A DNA stretch of 64,000 nucleotides from Parvularcula oceani (GTDB lineage Bacteria > Pseudomonadota > Alphaproteobacteria > Caulobacterales > Parvularculaceae), in NCBI RefSeq assembly GCF_000733125.1, contig NZ_JPHU01000006.1, positions 119,205 through 183,204 of the forward strand, given 5' to 3'. A model generated the notes under the pieces. The model did not search any database. It saw only the letters and a program-made list of their open reading frames with translations, and was not told the DNA's origin. The translations under genes and the position numbers were made by a program. This document shows positions 55,114-63,890 of the stretch, piece by piece (the stretch's first letter is position 1; each line of letters opens with the position of its first letter).

Positions 55114-55727
55114 GGCATCACCTCCTCGACGAGAAGCAGGTTGCCATCGCGGGACACCCGGGCAGGAACTTGCGTGATGCCGAAGCGAGTGGTCAGCGTC
55201 CCGCCCTGGTCGAAGAACACCTGCCGTTCCCAGTCCCGGGTCAGCTCGAGCACCGGTCCGGCAACGAGGATGGGGGAGACAAGCGTCCCTCGTTCGTGAA
55301 GCCCCTCCTTCGCCCAAGCGACCTGCCCAGCGTCATCGCCGTCGAAGAAGAGAAGCGTGTGCCGCATCGGCATATAGTCGAGCGGATTGAACCGCTCTCC
55401 GGCCCGTGCGATGACCTGACCGTCCGGCGTGACGATATCGTCGAGCACCGTGATCGTCGGGTCGACATGGAAGCGGCGCGGGGTGTCCGTCCGGGTCAGG
55501 CCGGGCACGGGTGACGGTCGCTCGGCGGAAGCCAAGGCTTGCTGACGGAGCCTCTCATTGATCCGATCGATCGCGCCCGCCGCCTCGAGCCGCGCGAGCT
55601 TGCCGGCAATCTCGGCGAAAAGATCGGGCTCGGTCACGGGGAACACAGCACCCCTTACGCCGAGATCCTTGGCCGCTGCCTCAGAAGAGAGGGCGAGCCA
55701 CGCCGCGAACGCGATCGCGCGGTACAT
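55110..55727 (-). CDS. traW: TraW, pilus assembly protein
   Basis: A 205-residue periplasmic protein with a signal peptide (AIAFAAWLALSSEAAA) and the TraW pattern DLGVRGAVFPVTEPDL, NPLDYMPMRHTLLFFDGDD and FGITQVPARVSRDG. It works with TrbC and TraF in pilus extension. The ATG at 55727 is preceded by AGGAG with 7-base spacing. It overlaps the upstream S26 peptidase gene by 47 bases. Confidence 0.92.
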   Translation of the reverse strand: MYRAIAFAAWLALSSEAAAKDLGVRGAVFPVTEPDLFAEIAGKLARLEAAGAIDRINERLRQQALASAERPSPVPGLTRTDTPRRFHVDPTITVLDDIVTPDGQVIARAGERFNPLDYMPMRHTLLFFDGDDAGQVAWAKEGLHERGTLVSPILVAGPVLELTRDWERQVFFDQGGTLTTRFGITQVPARVSRDGNLLLVEEVMP

Positions 55728-56190
55728 AGCCAATCTCCTGATAGCGAGAGTCGAAGGAATCCTTGTGGGGTGTCAGGACGAAATAATGCCCGTCCGGCAC
55801 CACCCCGCAGGGGCCGAGATGGAGGATATCGCCGGCCTGGCTCACCTCCTTGGCGAGGGCGATCTCACGGCCCTCAAAGAAGAAGCGGCGGCCCTCGCAG
55901 GTGATGAGATCGCCGGGTCCCGCCACCACCTGCTTCACGAAGGCGATGTGGTCGTAATACGGATTTTCCGGCGGCCAGAAGTCGATATAGTCGCCAATGT
56001 CCGGCTCAGCCCGCTCGTCGACGATGAAGGCCCAGAAGGGCAGCGACTCCGTCCAATTGATCGAGACATACCAGCCGCGGTCCCAGGCCAGCGCGGCTCT
56101 GATCACAGCGAGGAGGACAAGCAGCAAGGCCAGCAGCCCGAGCTGCAGCCAACGCTGTTTGGCTTTCATCCGGCTTGGCAGCGTTCTCAT
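55681..56190 (-). CDS. S26-family (TraF-type) signal peptidase
   Basis: A 169-residue membrane protease with one N-terminal helix (LGLLALLLVLLAVIRAALAW). The catalytic Ser49 is in INWTESLPFWAF and Lys86 in FVKQVVAGPGDL, the pattern of the TraF/LepB S26 group that matures or cyclises pilins in conjugation systems. The ATG at 56190 overlaps the trbI stop (ATGA). Such a peptidase is not in the F operon but is common in related alphaproteobacterial ones. Confidence 0.9.
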   Translation of the reverse strand: MRTLPSRMKAKQRWLQLGLLALLLVLLAVIRAALAWDRGWYVSINWTESLPFWAFIVDERAEPDIGDYIDFWPPENPYYDHIAFVKQVVAGPGDLITCEGRRFFFEGREIALAKEVSQAGDILHLGPCGVVPDGHYFVLTPHKDSFDSRYQEIGYVPRDRVRGVARPLF

Positions 56191-56711
56191 GGTCTTTCCT
56201 CCGCTGGCGGACGGAGATTGGCGGCAACGGCCAGCGCATCGAGATCGCGCTCCATGCCCTGAAGAAGCCCTGTGGCCCCAGCGCCCTCATAGGACGGCGG
56301 CAGGGCGCCCCGACGCGCGGCGAGATCCGCCGCATGGGCACGGGCCCGCAGGCGCACCTCCTCGGTGAAGTCGGGGACCTGCGCGCCAAGGACCGCTTCC
56401 GACGCAAGAACGATCACGCCCTCTTCCGCAGCGAGTTCGCCAATCGCCAGGTCGAGAGCGCGGGAAAATTCCGCCGTACGGGTCTCCGCCTCGAAGGGCG
56501 TCACCTCCGGGCCGATGGTCGAGAGCATGTGTTCCTGGACCAGCGACCGCAGGGACACCGAGATGAAGACCGGCGGATCGGGCTGACGCAGCGCAAGGGT
56601 CAGGGCTGCGGCGCTCAGCGCGATCGAGACAGCCACACCGGCGAACGCCAGACGCCGGGTAAACTTATCCATCTCCCGGATGACGATGGCAGGCAGCGTC
56701 GCATCAACCAT
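56187..56711 (-). CDS. trbI: TrbI, F-type conjugation protein
   Basis: A 174-residue single-helix inner-membrane protein (helix about 20-42, FAGVAVSIALSAAALTLAL), then a periplasmic segment VFISVSLRSLVQEHML and helical remainder, as in TrbI_Ftype. In F, TrbI influences pilus outgrowth and retraction. Its start overlaps the end of the preceding small gene by 8 bases. Confidence 0.85.
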   Translation of the reverse strand: MVDATLPAIVIREMDKFTRRLAFAGVAVSIALSAAALTLALRQPDPPVFISVSLRSLVQEHMLSTIGPEVTPFEAETRTAEFSRALDLAIGELAAEEGVIVLASEAVLGAQVPDFTEEVRLRARAHAADLAARRGALPPSYEGAGATGLLQGMERDLDALAVAANLRPPAEERP

Positions 56712-57018
56712 GACGCGCCCTCCTCTTGGTCATCCGATCGACCTGGCGGACGATCAGCACGCTCGTCAGATTGATCAGAAAAACAAGCGTCAGGAACTGC
56801 GTGAACGCGCGCTGGCGATCCGGCTCAGCGCTCAGCATGCGGCCGGTATAGTTCTCGACGAAGATCGCCGTCGAATGGGCATTCAACCCGTTCAGCAGCA
56901 AGACCAGCAGCACCATCAGTCCGAAGGCAAGCAGCACCGCATGCAGCCCTTCGCCAAGGACGCTTCCGGTCACGCGGCGCACGCGGCGGAGGTGTCGGCC
57001 CAACTCATTTCGCCGCAT
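56704..57018 (-). CDS. Two-helix membrane protein between traC and trbI
   Basis: A 104-residue protein with two hydrophobic segments (GLHAVLLAFGLMVLLVLLLNG and AFTQFLTLVFLINLTSVLIV) around a periplasmic loop. The ATG at 57018 overlaps the traC stop by 14 bases, and its 3' end overlaps trbI. It sits where F-like systems may have TraX-, TrbF- or exclusion-type extras, but no family is recognised. The basic ends suggest cytoplasmic N- and C-termini. Confidence 0.65.
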   Translation of the reverse strand: MRRNELGRHLRRVRRVTGSVLGEGLHAVLLAFGLMVLLVLLLNGLNAHSTAIFVENYTGRMLSAEPDRQRAFTQFLTLVFLINLTSVLIVRQVDRMTKRRARHG

Positions 57019-59578
57019 GGCGCACCTCCTTGTCGCGATGGCGGAAGGCGACGCGCTCGACGGCCTCCGCCACGGTGAGGCCCTGGACTTCCAGCGCCTC
57101 AATCTCGGCAAAGGTGCGGGCGTCGGAGGAGAAGAGCGTCGCCGAGAAGGGATCGAGGACCAGCCGGCCCACATGGCGGCCATGGGGTCCCATGATCAGC
57201 ATCTCGGAATATTCGCCTGCGGACACCGACAGGGAACGGATGATGTCGGCGGTGTGCTCGTCGATCGACAGGCGCTCGGATTTCAGGACCTGGGCAATCG
57301 CCTCGGGCTTCAGTTTGAGAACGATGCACCAGTCGGAGTTCTCAAAGGCGGCCTTGGCTCCTTCGGTGCGGTAATAGTCGTCGATCCCTTGGGTGCCGGT
57401 GATGATGGCGCCGCCATATTTGCGGCAGCGACGGGCGAACCCCGCGATGAACTCACCGGCAGCCCCGCGCCCGAGAAGCGCCCAGGCCTCGTCGATGACC
57501 AGCGCCATCTTCTCGCGCCGGTCCGCCATCATGCGCTGATTGATGAGAAACATGAGCGCCAGCATGACCACGGCGCGGAGCTCGGGCTTGGCTTCGAGAT
57601 CCTTCATCTCGAAGACCGCCAGCGGGTTGTCGATGACGAGGCTCGCCTCGCCGTTGAAGAAGGGACCGTAGAGCCCGGCCGTCGTGTAAGGACGAAGGGC
57701 GTTGGCGAGCTTCACCCCTTCGGCGCCCTGCTCCTTCAGCGCCGCGGCGACAGCGTCGATCCCGGCACGGATGCCCCTCGCCTTCCAGACCTCGGCGACC
57801 GCGCCATCGATAAGACCCCGCTCTTCGGCCGTGGCGCGCTCCTCGCCCTTCGCCATCTGTTCGATCATGGCGCGGACGAGGGTCAGGCTTTCGGTGGCGT
57901 AGTCGCCGTCTTCCTTCGCCTTCCGCTCATCGAGCAGCGAGAACGGGTTAAGGCAGACATCGGCTTCGAGGGTGAACTTCACATGGCGTCCGCCAAGCGC
58001 CTCGCACATATGCTTGAAGCTCTCGCCATCATCGATGACGGTGACATTGGTTCCTGCGCCTCTCAGCCCGGTCACCAGTTCCTGCATCAGGACCGATTTG
58101 CCGGACCCGGAGGATCCGATGATCGCGACATTGTGGTTGCCCGCCCCCTGATTGCCGAAGGGCGACCAGAAGAAGGGCTGGCCCCGCCGCCCCAGAAGCA
58201 TGAGGTCCGGGGTCGACATGCCGAGATATTCGCCCTGGAGCGGCGCAATCTGGACGCAGGTGTCGGTGACCATGAAGCGAAGACGCCGAAGCTTCTGAAG
58301 GTCTGCGCCGAGCCCGTCGGCTAAGGTCAGGGGCAGACAGGCGCCCAAGGTCTGGGTGGCGACGAACCGGTCCTTGGCGAGTTCCCACCCCATACCGCGA
58401 TAGAGGGAGCGGACGGCCCGCTCGGCGGCTTCGGCTTCACCCTCGGGTGCCACCATGATCAGGAAAGATCCGGCGCGCACGAGCCTTGCGCCATCGCGCA
58501 CCCGCTCGCGGACCCATTTCCAGTCGTCAGCCTTGTCTTTGAGCTCGGGCAGGAAGCGGACCATATTGGTGGCCGCCTGCTGCTCCGCCCGCCCGAACTT
58601 TGCTGCCGCGAGATCGTTCGAGCTCTCCTTCGAGCCAAACGCGATAGCGAGGCAGGAGAGGACCGGACAGGGAAGCCGCAACTGATCATTGAGCGGATGG
58701 CCGATGGCAAGGGCCATCCCGCCCTGGTCAAAGCGCTCGGGGAACTTCCGCGCCGAAAAGGCCCGCACATCGAAGCGCCCAGTGCGGTAGTCCTCGAGCT
58801 GGGTGGTACCCGGCGCCTCGAAGGGGGACCGGTCGGCCGGGGAGATGGTCTCGAAGAGGAGGCGTTCAGCCTCCACCCGGAGGCTCGTGTCGGGCCTGAC
58901 GATCTGCCGGTCGAGGAGTTCGGCCGGATCGTAGCCAGCGCTTGCCCGTGTCACCGCGAATTGCGGGTTGAGGACATCGTCGAGGAAGCGGATCAGACCG
59001 TCCGGCGCGACAGCCCGTGAGGCGACGCCCAAGGATTTGAGGGCCTGGGCGACATTGCTCCGGAGCCCCTCGAGCTGGTGGCGCACCTCTGGTGACGCAT
59101 CGCCCTCCACGCCCAAGGCGACGAACACCCGGAACTGCCGGGCGAGGAAGGGGGCGTGGGCGGACAAGGAGCGGAAGGCGCCGCGGCGCAGATGATCGAC
59201 CCGGTGGAGGGCCAGCGTTTTGAAGACACCGGCCTCGCCGCCCCTGGCCGTCGCCCAGCTATCGAGGACCGGTCCAATCCGCGGACTCGCCCAATTGAGG
59301 ATCTGAAGATAGGCATTATCCGGAATGCCGTCGGAGAACATCTCGGCCAGCACCGAGACCACGGTCTCATCGGCGCCCAGGAAAGGCACGATCTCCAGAA
59401 TCCATCCCGTCGACGCGGCATTGAGGTAGAGCGCCTTCTCTTCGTCCCAGAGCCGGTAGGGCAGCATTTCCGAGAGCCGGTCGAGGCTGGTCTCGCGGCG
59501 GACGCCATCGAAGAGCGAGCCTTCGCCCGTCAGCGCCGCACCGAAGCGATTGATGAGACCGAGCGGATCAGTCGTCAT
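57005..59578 (-). CDS. traC: TraC, VirB4-type T4SS ATPase
   Basis: An 857-residue ATPase powering pilus assembly and transfer. The N-terminal TraC_F domain (LGLINRFGAALTGEGSLFDG, LPYRLWDEEKALYLNA) is followed by the VirB4 core with Walker A GSSGSGKSVLMQ (near residue 490) and Walker B MALVIDEAWALLG. The ATG at 59578 follows GGAGGGG and overlaps the traV stop by 11 bases. Confidence 0.95.
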   Translation of the reverse strand: MTTDPLGLINRFGAALTGEGSLFDGVRRETSLDRLSEMLPYRLWDEEKALYLNAASTGWILEIVPFLGADETVVSVLAEMFSDGIPDNAYLQILNWASPRIGPVLDSWATARGGEAGVFKTLALHRVDHLRRGAFRSLSAHAPFLARQFRVFVALGVEGDASPEVRHQLEGLRSNVAQALKSLGVASRAVAPDGLIRFLDDVLNPQFAVTRASAGYDPAELLDRQIVRPDTSLRVEAERLLFETISPADRSPFEAPGTTQLEDYRTGRFDVRAFSARKFPERFDQGGMALAIGHPLNDQLRLPCPVLSCLAIAFGSKESSNDLAAAKFGRAEQQAATNMVRFLPELKDKADDWKWVRERVRDGARLVRAGSFLIMVAPEGEAEAAERAVRSLYRGMGWELAKDRFVATQTLGACLPLTLADGLGADLQKLRRLRFMVTDTCVQIAPLQGEYLGMSTPDLMLLGRRGQPFFWSPFGNQGAGNHNVAIIGSSGSGKSVLMQELVTGLRGAGTNVTVIDDGESFKHMCEALGGRHVKFTLEADVCLNPFSLLDERKAKEDGDYATESLTLVRAMIEQMAKGEERATAEERGLIDGAVAEVWKARGIRAGIDAVAAALKEQGAEGVKLANALRPYTTAGLYGPFFNGEASLVIDNPLAVFEMKDLEAKPELRAVVMLALMFLINQRMMADRREKMALVIDEAWALLGRGAAGEFIAGFARRCRKYGGAIITGTQGIDDYYRTEGAKAAFENSDWCIVLKLKPEAIAQVLKSERLSIDEHTADIIRSLSVSAGEYSEMLIMGPHGRHVGRLVLDPFSATLFSSDARTFAEIEALEVQGLTVAEAVERVAFRHRDKEVRHAAK

Positions 59579-60029
59579 GATCCCCTCCTTCGGAGGCGAG
59601 CCGCGTGCGCGGCTCCGTCGGCAGCGGCGCGGTCGCGGCAATGGAGGTGGGCTCCGGCCTGGCGACCGGCGTGCGCGCCCATCCCCCCGTGCTCATGACG
59701 GCATAGATCACCCGGCTCGCATGATAGTGGCCATGGGCGTCGATCATCGGAGCCAGGACGATCCGCGCCACCTCATCCCCGGTGCGGGTCAGGGTCATGC
59801 CGTCCTCTTCCAGGCCGACGGTGACGAGGGGTGAGGACGGTGTGGCGCGGCCACGGATCGGCAACGGCCCGGTCTCGCCAATTACGCTGCGGTCGATCGC
59901 GGCGATGTCGGCGCAGACGCCATCGACCCGCGGACAGCTCCAGGTGCCGGCAACATTCTCAAGGCGCATCGTGCTGGAACAGCCTGTCACAGCGAGAGCG
60001 AAAAGCGGGATGATCAGGGCACGGGTCAT
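59568..60029 (-). CDS. traV: TraV, outer-membrane lipoprotein of the T4SS core
   Basis: A 153-residue lipoprotein with lipobox LAVTGC (Cys17). A short conserved WSCPRVDGVCADIAAID resembles TraV (CP...VCxS pattern). The C-terminus is acidic and Pro/Thr-rich. With TraB and TraK it would form the outer-membrane core complex. Its start overlaps the dsbC-like stop (ATGA). Confidence 0.85.
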   Translation of the reverse strand: MTRALIIPLFALAVTGCSSTMRLENVAGTWSCPRVDGVCADIAAIDRSVIGETGPLPIRGRATPSSPLVTVGLEEDGMTLTRTGDEVARIVLAPMIDAHGHYHASRVIYAVMSTGGWARTPVARPEPTSIAATAPLPTEPRTRLASEGGDHDD

Positions 60030-60787
60030 TGGACCGTCTCCTCCGCCTGCCCTTCGGCGATCCAGGCGCGCAAGGTCTCAATGTCGCGGAAGCCGGCCGT
60101 CACCGCGCCGTCAGGCCTTAAGAAGGTCGGCGTGCCGGTGAGACCGATGCGCTGGGCCGCTTCTCTCGCCGGCGCGACGATATCCCAGTCACAGCTCCCG
60201 GCAGGAAGGCTGCGCGAGGCATAGTAGGCCGCGAGCGCCGCTTCGGGATCCTCCGCGCAGCCGATGGCGCGGCTTGGGCCTTCCGACTGCGCCATGCCCA
60301 AAAGGAACTCATGGGCTTCGATATCCGGGGCGTCGTACAGCGCCGCCGAGAGGCGCTGGCAGTAGCCGCAATGGAGGTCGGAGAAGACAGCGACCTTCAG
60401 CGCACCGCCTTCATTGCGAACAATGGCGCTGTCCCAGGGAAGGTCAGCCCAGGCGAGTCCGACGGCGGGCGCCCCCTCAGTGTCAGCGGACGGCGCGAGC
60501 ACGGCGAGGGTCCGCGCGGTCAGATCGGTCTTGGCCTCAAGATCATAGACCCGGCCGATAAAGGCATGGCGCACCGCCTCGTCGACATAGAAGACCGTTC
60601 GGCCGGCGGTGACCTGGCAGAGCGGGCCGAAGCCCTCGCAGTCCACGGTATCGACCGCCGTATCGGCGAAACGCTCTGCGACCTTGTCCCGAACGTCCGG
60701 CGTCTCCTGCGCGAGGCCCGGCGAGGCGAGCGTCACCGCAGCGATCATCATACCGCTTACGGACATATTGTGTCCTAACCTTCCCAT
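60026..60787 (-). CDS. dsbC: DsbC-like thiol:disulfide interchange protein
   Basis: A 253-residue periplasmic disulfide isomerase. A signal peptide (VSGMMIAAVTLASPGLAQ) is followed by a dimerisation domain and a thioredoxin fold with CGYC (about Cys139 and Cys142) in SDLHCGYCQRL and a GTPTFL loop. It likely isomerises disulfides of Cys-rich TraN and TraU. The ATG at 60787 follows GGAGG and overlaps the previous small gene by 13 bases. Later ATG 60766 is possible. Confidence 0.92.
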   Translation of the reverse strand: MGRLGHNMSVSGMMIAAVTLASPGLAQETPDVRDKVAERFADTAVDTVDCEGFGPLCQVTAGRTVFYVDEAVRHAFIGRVYDLEAKTDLTARTLAVLAPSADTEGAPAVGLAWADLPWDSAIVRNEGGALKVAVFSDLHCGYCQRLSAALYDAPDIEAHEFLLGMAQSEGPSRAIGCAEDPEAALAAYYASRSLPAGSCDWDIVAPAREAAQRIGLTGTPTFLRPDGAVTAGFRDIETLRAWIAEGQAEETVQ

Positions 60788-61017
60788 TCGATCCTCCATC
60801 CTCTTGAAGTGTAAGCAGCGACCACGACGGTCGCGCCGCGGTGGAAGGCGCGCTGCACATCGGCAGGCGCGGGGCCTTGCCGACCGAGCCAAATGATGAA
60901 GGCGCCCATGAGGGGTTGCAGAATGCGCCGGACGGGCCCGGGCGTGGGGAGCGGGCGCCCGGTGGGGGCATGGCCGACCGGCGCATTCTGCAATGGGGTG
61001 AGACGGAGGCGGATCAT
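60775..61017 (-). CDS. Small protein between traB and dsbC, unknown function
   Basis: An 80-residue, Pro/Arg-rich protein with one short hydrophobic segment (ILQPLMGAFIIWLG) and a C-terminal ATVVVAAYTSRGWRIEWEG. Its ATG overlaps the traB stop (ATGA) and its end overlaps the dsbC gene by 13 bases. I do not recognise it. Tight overlap on both sides favours a real gene. Confidence 0.55.
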   Translation of the reverse strand: MIRLRLTPLQNAPVGHAPTGRPLPTPGPVRRILQPLMGAFIIWLGRQGPAPADVQRAFHRGATVVVAAYTSRGWRIEWEG

Positions 61018-62270
61018 TGCGGCCCCCGCGCATAAAAGCCGGACAGGAAGACGATCTCGACATCGATGCCGGTCGGCATCTCGATCACCGGCTGGTACTG
61101 CTCGGCGCGATCGATGAGGTAGTCGGAGACCGTGTCGGCCGCCGTGGCGAGCCCTTCGCCAAAGCCGCCGGCGGTAATCTCCCCGGCCGACAGATTGTCC
61201 TGACCGATAATGGTCGATCCGCCCGCGGTTCCGGCCGCGAAGATCTGATCCGTGTTGCGCGCTATGCCGCGGCCAAAGCCGCCAACGACGCCAGCCACGA
61301 GCGCCTTGGAGACAATGTCCCCTTCCCGCGAGACCACCCGGCCCCGCACCCCGACTTTGCCGAGCTGGGCAATGTACCCTTCGACCGGGCTTTCGGCGAC
61401 TTCGCCGTCACCCCGGTCACAGGTGATCTTCTGGAGCTTCACATAGACCCGCTCGGAGGAAAGCTCCGCATGGGCCGCCCCATTGACGAGACAGCCGGTG
61501 AGATCGACGTCCAGTTGGCGTCCGTTCTGCAGCACCGAGCGCGCTGGTCCGGTAATCCGCAAGAGGACGGGCTTGGGATCAGCGGAAAGACGGACGCCGG
61601 TCGACATATCGACGCCCACCAGCACATGGGCCGGGGCATAGGCATTGGGCGGGACGTAATCGCCCTCATCGAGCCGGAACACCGCGGGCTCGAGGACCCG
61701 TGTGTCGAGGGCTTCCGTCGCCGCCGCGAACTGCAGGATCTGCACGGTTCGCGGGATGACCGGCTCGACGCTCAAGGGTTGGGGCGCCGCGCCCGAAGGC
61801 AGGACGCCCCGCCGCCCGAAGGGATCGCCGATGGCAGAGGGTTCGGACGTCGGCAACCCCAAGGCGGGTTCGGTGCGGGCGCTGACCGAGGCAACGCGGC
61901 CCGCCATGTCCTCCACCATGGCGGCGGCATCGTCGCGGGTCTTCTGGAGGTCGGCGCGGGTCGCGGCGAGTTCGAGGTCGCGGGAGCGCAGGGCCTCCTT
62001 GAGGGATGTGTTGTCGGCCTCGAGCCGGGAGATGGCGCCCTCGACGGCGGCAAGCCTTGTCCCGGTTTCGGAAAGAAAATCGTCCGCCATGCCGGGCGGG
62101 TTGATGACGTCGGTCATCGCTTTGCGCCGCCGCAGATCCTCCGCACGGGATTGATTGTCGGCCCCGTCACCCGAGAAGACCCAGACACTAGCCGCCGCGA
62201 CGGCGGCCGCCCCGGCGCCGTACATCAGGAGCCGCTGCCGGGTGAGGCGCTTCTTGTTCTCCTCGCTCAT
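61014..62270 (-). CDS. traB: TraB, VirB10-like T4SS scaffold protein
   Basis: A 418-residue inner-membrane protein. One N-terminal helix (LLMYGAGAAAVAAASVWVF), a coiled-coil (about 70-130), a Pro-rich part and the C-terminal VirB10/TraB beta domain (YVPPNAYAPAHVLVGVD, VDLTGCLVNGAAHAELSSERVY, ending IEMPTGIDVEIVFLSG). It spans the envelope and links the inner membrane to the outer core of TraK and TraV. Its start overlaps the traK stop (ATGA). Confidence 0.94.
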   Translation of the reverse strand: MSEENKKRLTRQRLLMYGAGAAAVAAASVWVFSGDGADNQSRAEDLRRRKAMTDVINPPGMADDFLSETGTRLAAVEGAISRLEADNTSLKEALRSRDLELAATRADLQKTRDDAAAMVEDMAGRVASVSARTEPALGLPTSEPSAIGDPFGRRGVLPSGAAPQPLSVEPVIPRTVQILQFAAATEALDTRVLEPAVFRLDEGDYVPPNAYAPAHVLVGVDMSTGVRLSADPKPVLLRITGPARSVLQNGRQLDVDLTGCLVNGAAHAELSSERVYVKLQKITCDRGDGEVAESPVEGYIAQLGKVGVRGRVVSREGDIVSKALVAGVVGGFGRGIARNTDQIFAAGTAGGSTIIGQDNLSAGEITAGGFGEGLATAADTVSDYLIDRAEQYQPVIEMPTGIDVEIVFLSGFYARGPQ

Positions 62271-62998
62271 GGCTGCCCCCGATCGACGATGAGAACGGGG
62301 ACGGACGCGCCGGGACCGAGAACACGGGGTCCCTTGATGGTGACTGCCACAACGCCCGGCGCCAGGAACAGGCTTTCCTCGACCGTCACATCGCCGCGGC
62401 TCGGATTGCGGACAATCAGCAAACGACCCTGCAGCGCCTCGCCTTCATAGGTCGCCCGGACCGCGAGGCGCAGCGTCCCGGCGGCCCGCTCGCGAACAAC
62501 CGGCCGCTTGATCTCATAGCCGTCGAGCAGCGCACCGGCCCACATGGCGCGGGTCAGGGCGACCACAGCCTCATCGAGCGACGTTTCAGAAAGGGCCTGT
62601 TCCGTCTGGCGACGGGCAAGGTCGGGGTTTCGCACCTCGATCTGGGTGGACGGCGTCGCCTTGGCCGCAAGCTCGACCTGATAAGTGTATCCTGCCCGCG
62701 TGGTCACGAAGAAGCTCGCCGCGCCGATGGCCTCGCCCTGGCGGGGCAGCCGACCGAGGGTCAGATAGAGATCCCCCGTGGCGGGCTCGTGCTGGATCGA
62801 GAACCCGGCCCCCTCTCCGCCTTCGGCCATCTGGACCGACGCGGCGGCATCGCTCGTGAAACGCAGCCGCGTGATCCCGCTGGCGCTCATATAGCCGGTG
62901 ACGACACCGCCATCACTTGCTTCGACGATTTGTTGGGCGTGGGCCGCCGCGCTCAGACAAGCGGCACTGGCGAGGGAGATGAGGAGCATCCGGATCAT
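62267..62998 (-). CDS. traK: TraK, VirB9-like secretin component
   Basis: A 243-residue periplasmic protein with signal peptide (LLISLASAACLSAAAHAQ) and the TraK pattern: beta-rich N-terminal domain (ITRLRFTSD), GDLYLTLG, ATPSTQIEV and GYEIKRPVVRERAAGTLRL. It ends in a likely outer-membrane-associated domain. Its start overlaps the traE stop (ATGA). Confidence 0.92.
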   Translation of the reverse strand: MIRMLLISLASAACLSAAAHAQQIVEASDGGVVTGYMSASGITRLRFTSDAAASVQMAEGGEGAGFSIQHEPATGDLYLTLGRLPRQGEAIGAASFFVTTRAGYTYQVELAAKATPSTQIEVRNPDLARRQTEQALSETSLDEAVVALTRAMWAGALLDGYEIKRPVVRERAAGTLRLAVRATYEGEALQGRLLIVRNPSRGDVTVEESLFLAPGVVAVTIKGPRVLGPGASVPVLIVDRGQP

Positions 62999-63594
62999 CT
63001 TGTCGTCTCCGCTTTGGTAAGCGGCGCCTTCGGCGCCCGCGCCTCGTCTGCCGTGATGGGATAGAAGTCCTCGAGCCAGAGCCGCATGGCCTCGAAGCGC
63101 CAGTCAGCGGCGTAAAGCGCAGGCTCGGAGGAGACCCGCTCGGGGCCCAGATAGGTGTGAAGCTCGCCGCGGATTTCGGAATAGAGCGTCAGCGGATCGA
63201 CATAGATCTCCGCCGGATAGAAGACCGTCGCCGTCTTGGTGGCGATCAACCGCCGTTCGGTCTCCATCAGCGCCGACTCGATCTCGCCATGGGTCGAGGG
63301 GTGCGCGAGGCGGAGAATGTTCTCCCGGAAGTAGGAGAGATTATGGGGGTGCCGGTTGAGGAACAGCCCGGCCACGTCGCGGGTGACCTGTTCAAGATAT
63401 TCAGGGGACGGTGCACGGGCGCTGAGGGCCGTATCGGACAGCAGCGTCGGCGTCAGGATGACATGCCGGTCGCGCGTCGCGATGAGATAGGTCTGAAGAA
63501 GGCCCGTGACGCCGAGGAGCAGCGTGAAGACAGCCAGGACGTTCCGTTGGCGGAGGGCCGTCTTGAGGCGGGTATAGGAGACGTTCGTGTCCAT
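62995..63594 (-). CDS. traE: TraE, VirB5/VirB8-like conjugation protein
   Basis: A 199-residue inner-membrane protein with one N-terminal helix (VLAVFTLLLGVTGLLQTYLI) after SYTRLKTALRQRN and a periplasmic domain (YLEQVTRDVAGLFLNRHPHN, VFYPAEIYVDPLTL), as in TraE. The ATG at 63594 lies 2 bases beyond the traL stop; the longer frame upstream overlaps traL and is not used. Confidence 0.93.
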   Translation of the reverse strand: MDTNVSYTRLKTALRQRNVLAVFTLLLGVTGLLQTYLIATRDRHVILTPTLLSDTALSARAPSPEYLEQVTRDVAGLFLNRHPHNLSYFRENILRLAHPSTHGEIESALMETERRLIATKTATVFYPAEIYVDPLTLYSEIRGELHTYLGPERVSSEPALYAADWRFEAMRLWLEDFYPITADEARAPKAPLTKAETTR

Positions 63595-63596
63595 GG

Positions 63597-63890
63597 TCAG
63601 CCCGCCAGGTCCCGCTTGTAGGACGACAAGGTCCGCTTGAAGGCGAAGAGGCTTGAGGGCAGCACCCAATAGGCAGCGTATCGCAAGAGGTTGAGGCTCT
63701 CGCCCTTCTTGAACTTCTTGAGCGCCCAGACACCGACAAAGCCGGCGAGGATCCCTTCGACGAAGCGCGACAGGACGATCCCGAGCATGAAGCCGCCGAT
63801 CAGGACGATAAATTCGTCGATCGTCCAGAAGGCGAGCTTTTCAGGCTCGTCGAGGGTCGCCGGGATACGGGTTCTGTCCGTCTGCGCCAT
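63597..63890 (-). CDS. traL: TraL, T4SS pilus assembly protein
   Basis: A 97-residue protein with the TraL pattern RIPATLDEPEKLAFWTIDE, two hydrophobic helices (EFIVLIGGFMLGIVLSR and GILAGFVGVWALKKF) and a short C-terminal YWVLPSSLFAFKRTL. It is the first visible gene of the operon. A pilin gene (traA) would normally lie just upstream, beyond position 63,890, but none is seen before the window edge. Confidence 0.93.
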   Translation of the reverse strand: MAQTDRTRIPATLDEPEKLAFWTIDEFIVLIGGFMLGIVLSRFVEGILAGFVGVWALKKFKKGESLNLLRYAAYWVLPSSLFAFKRTLSSYKRDLAG

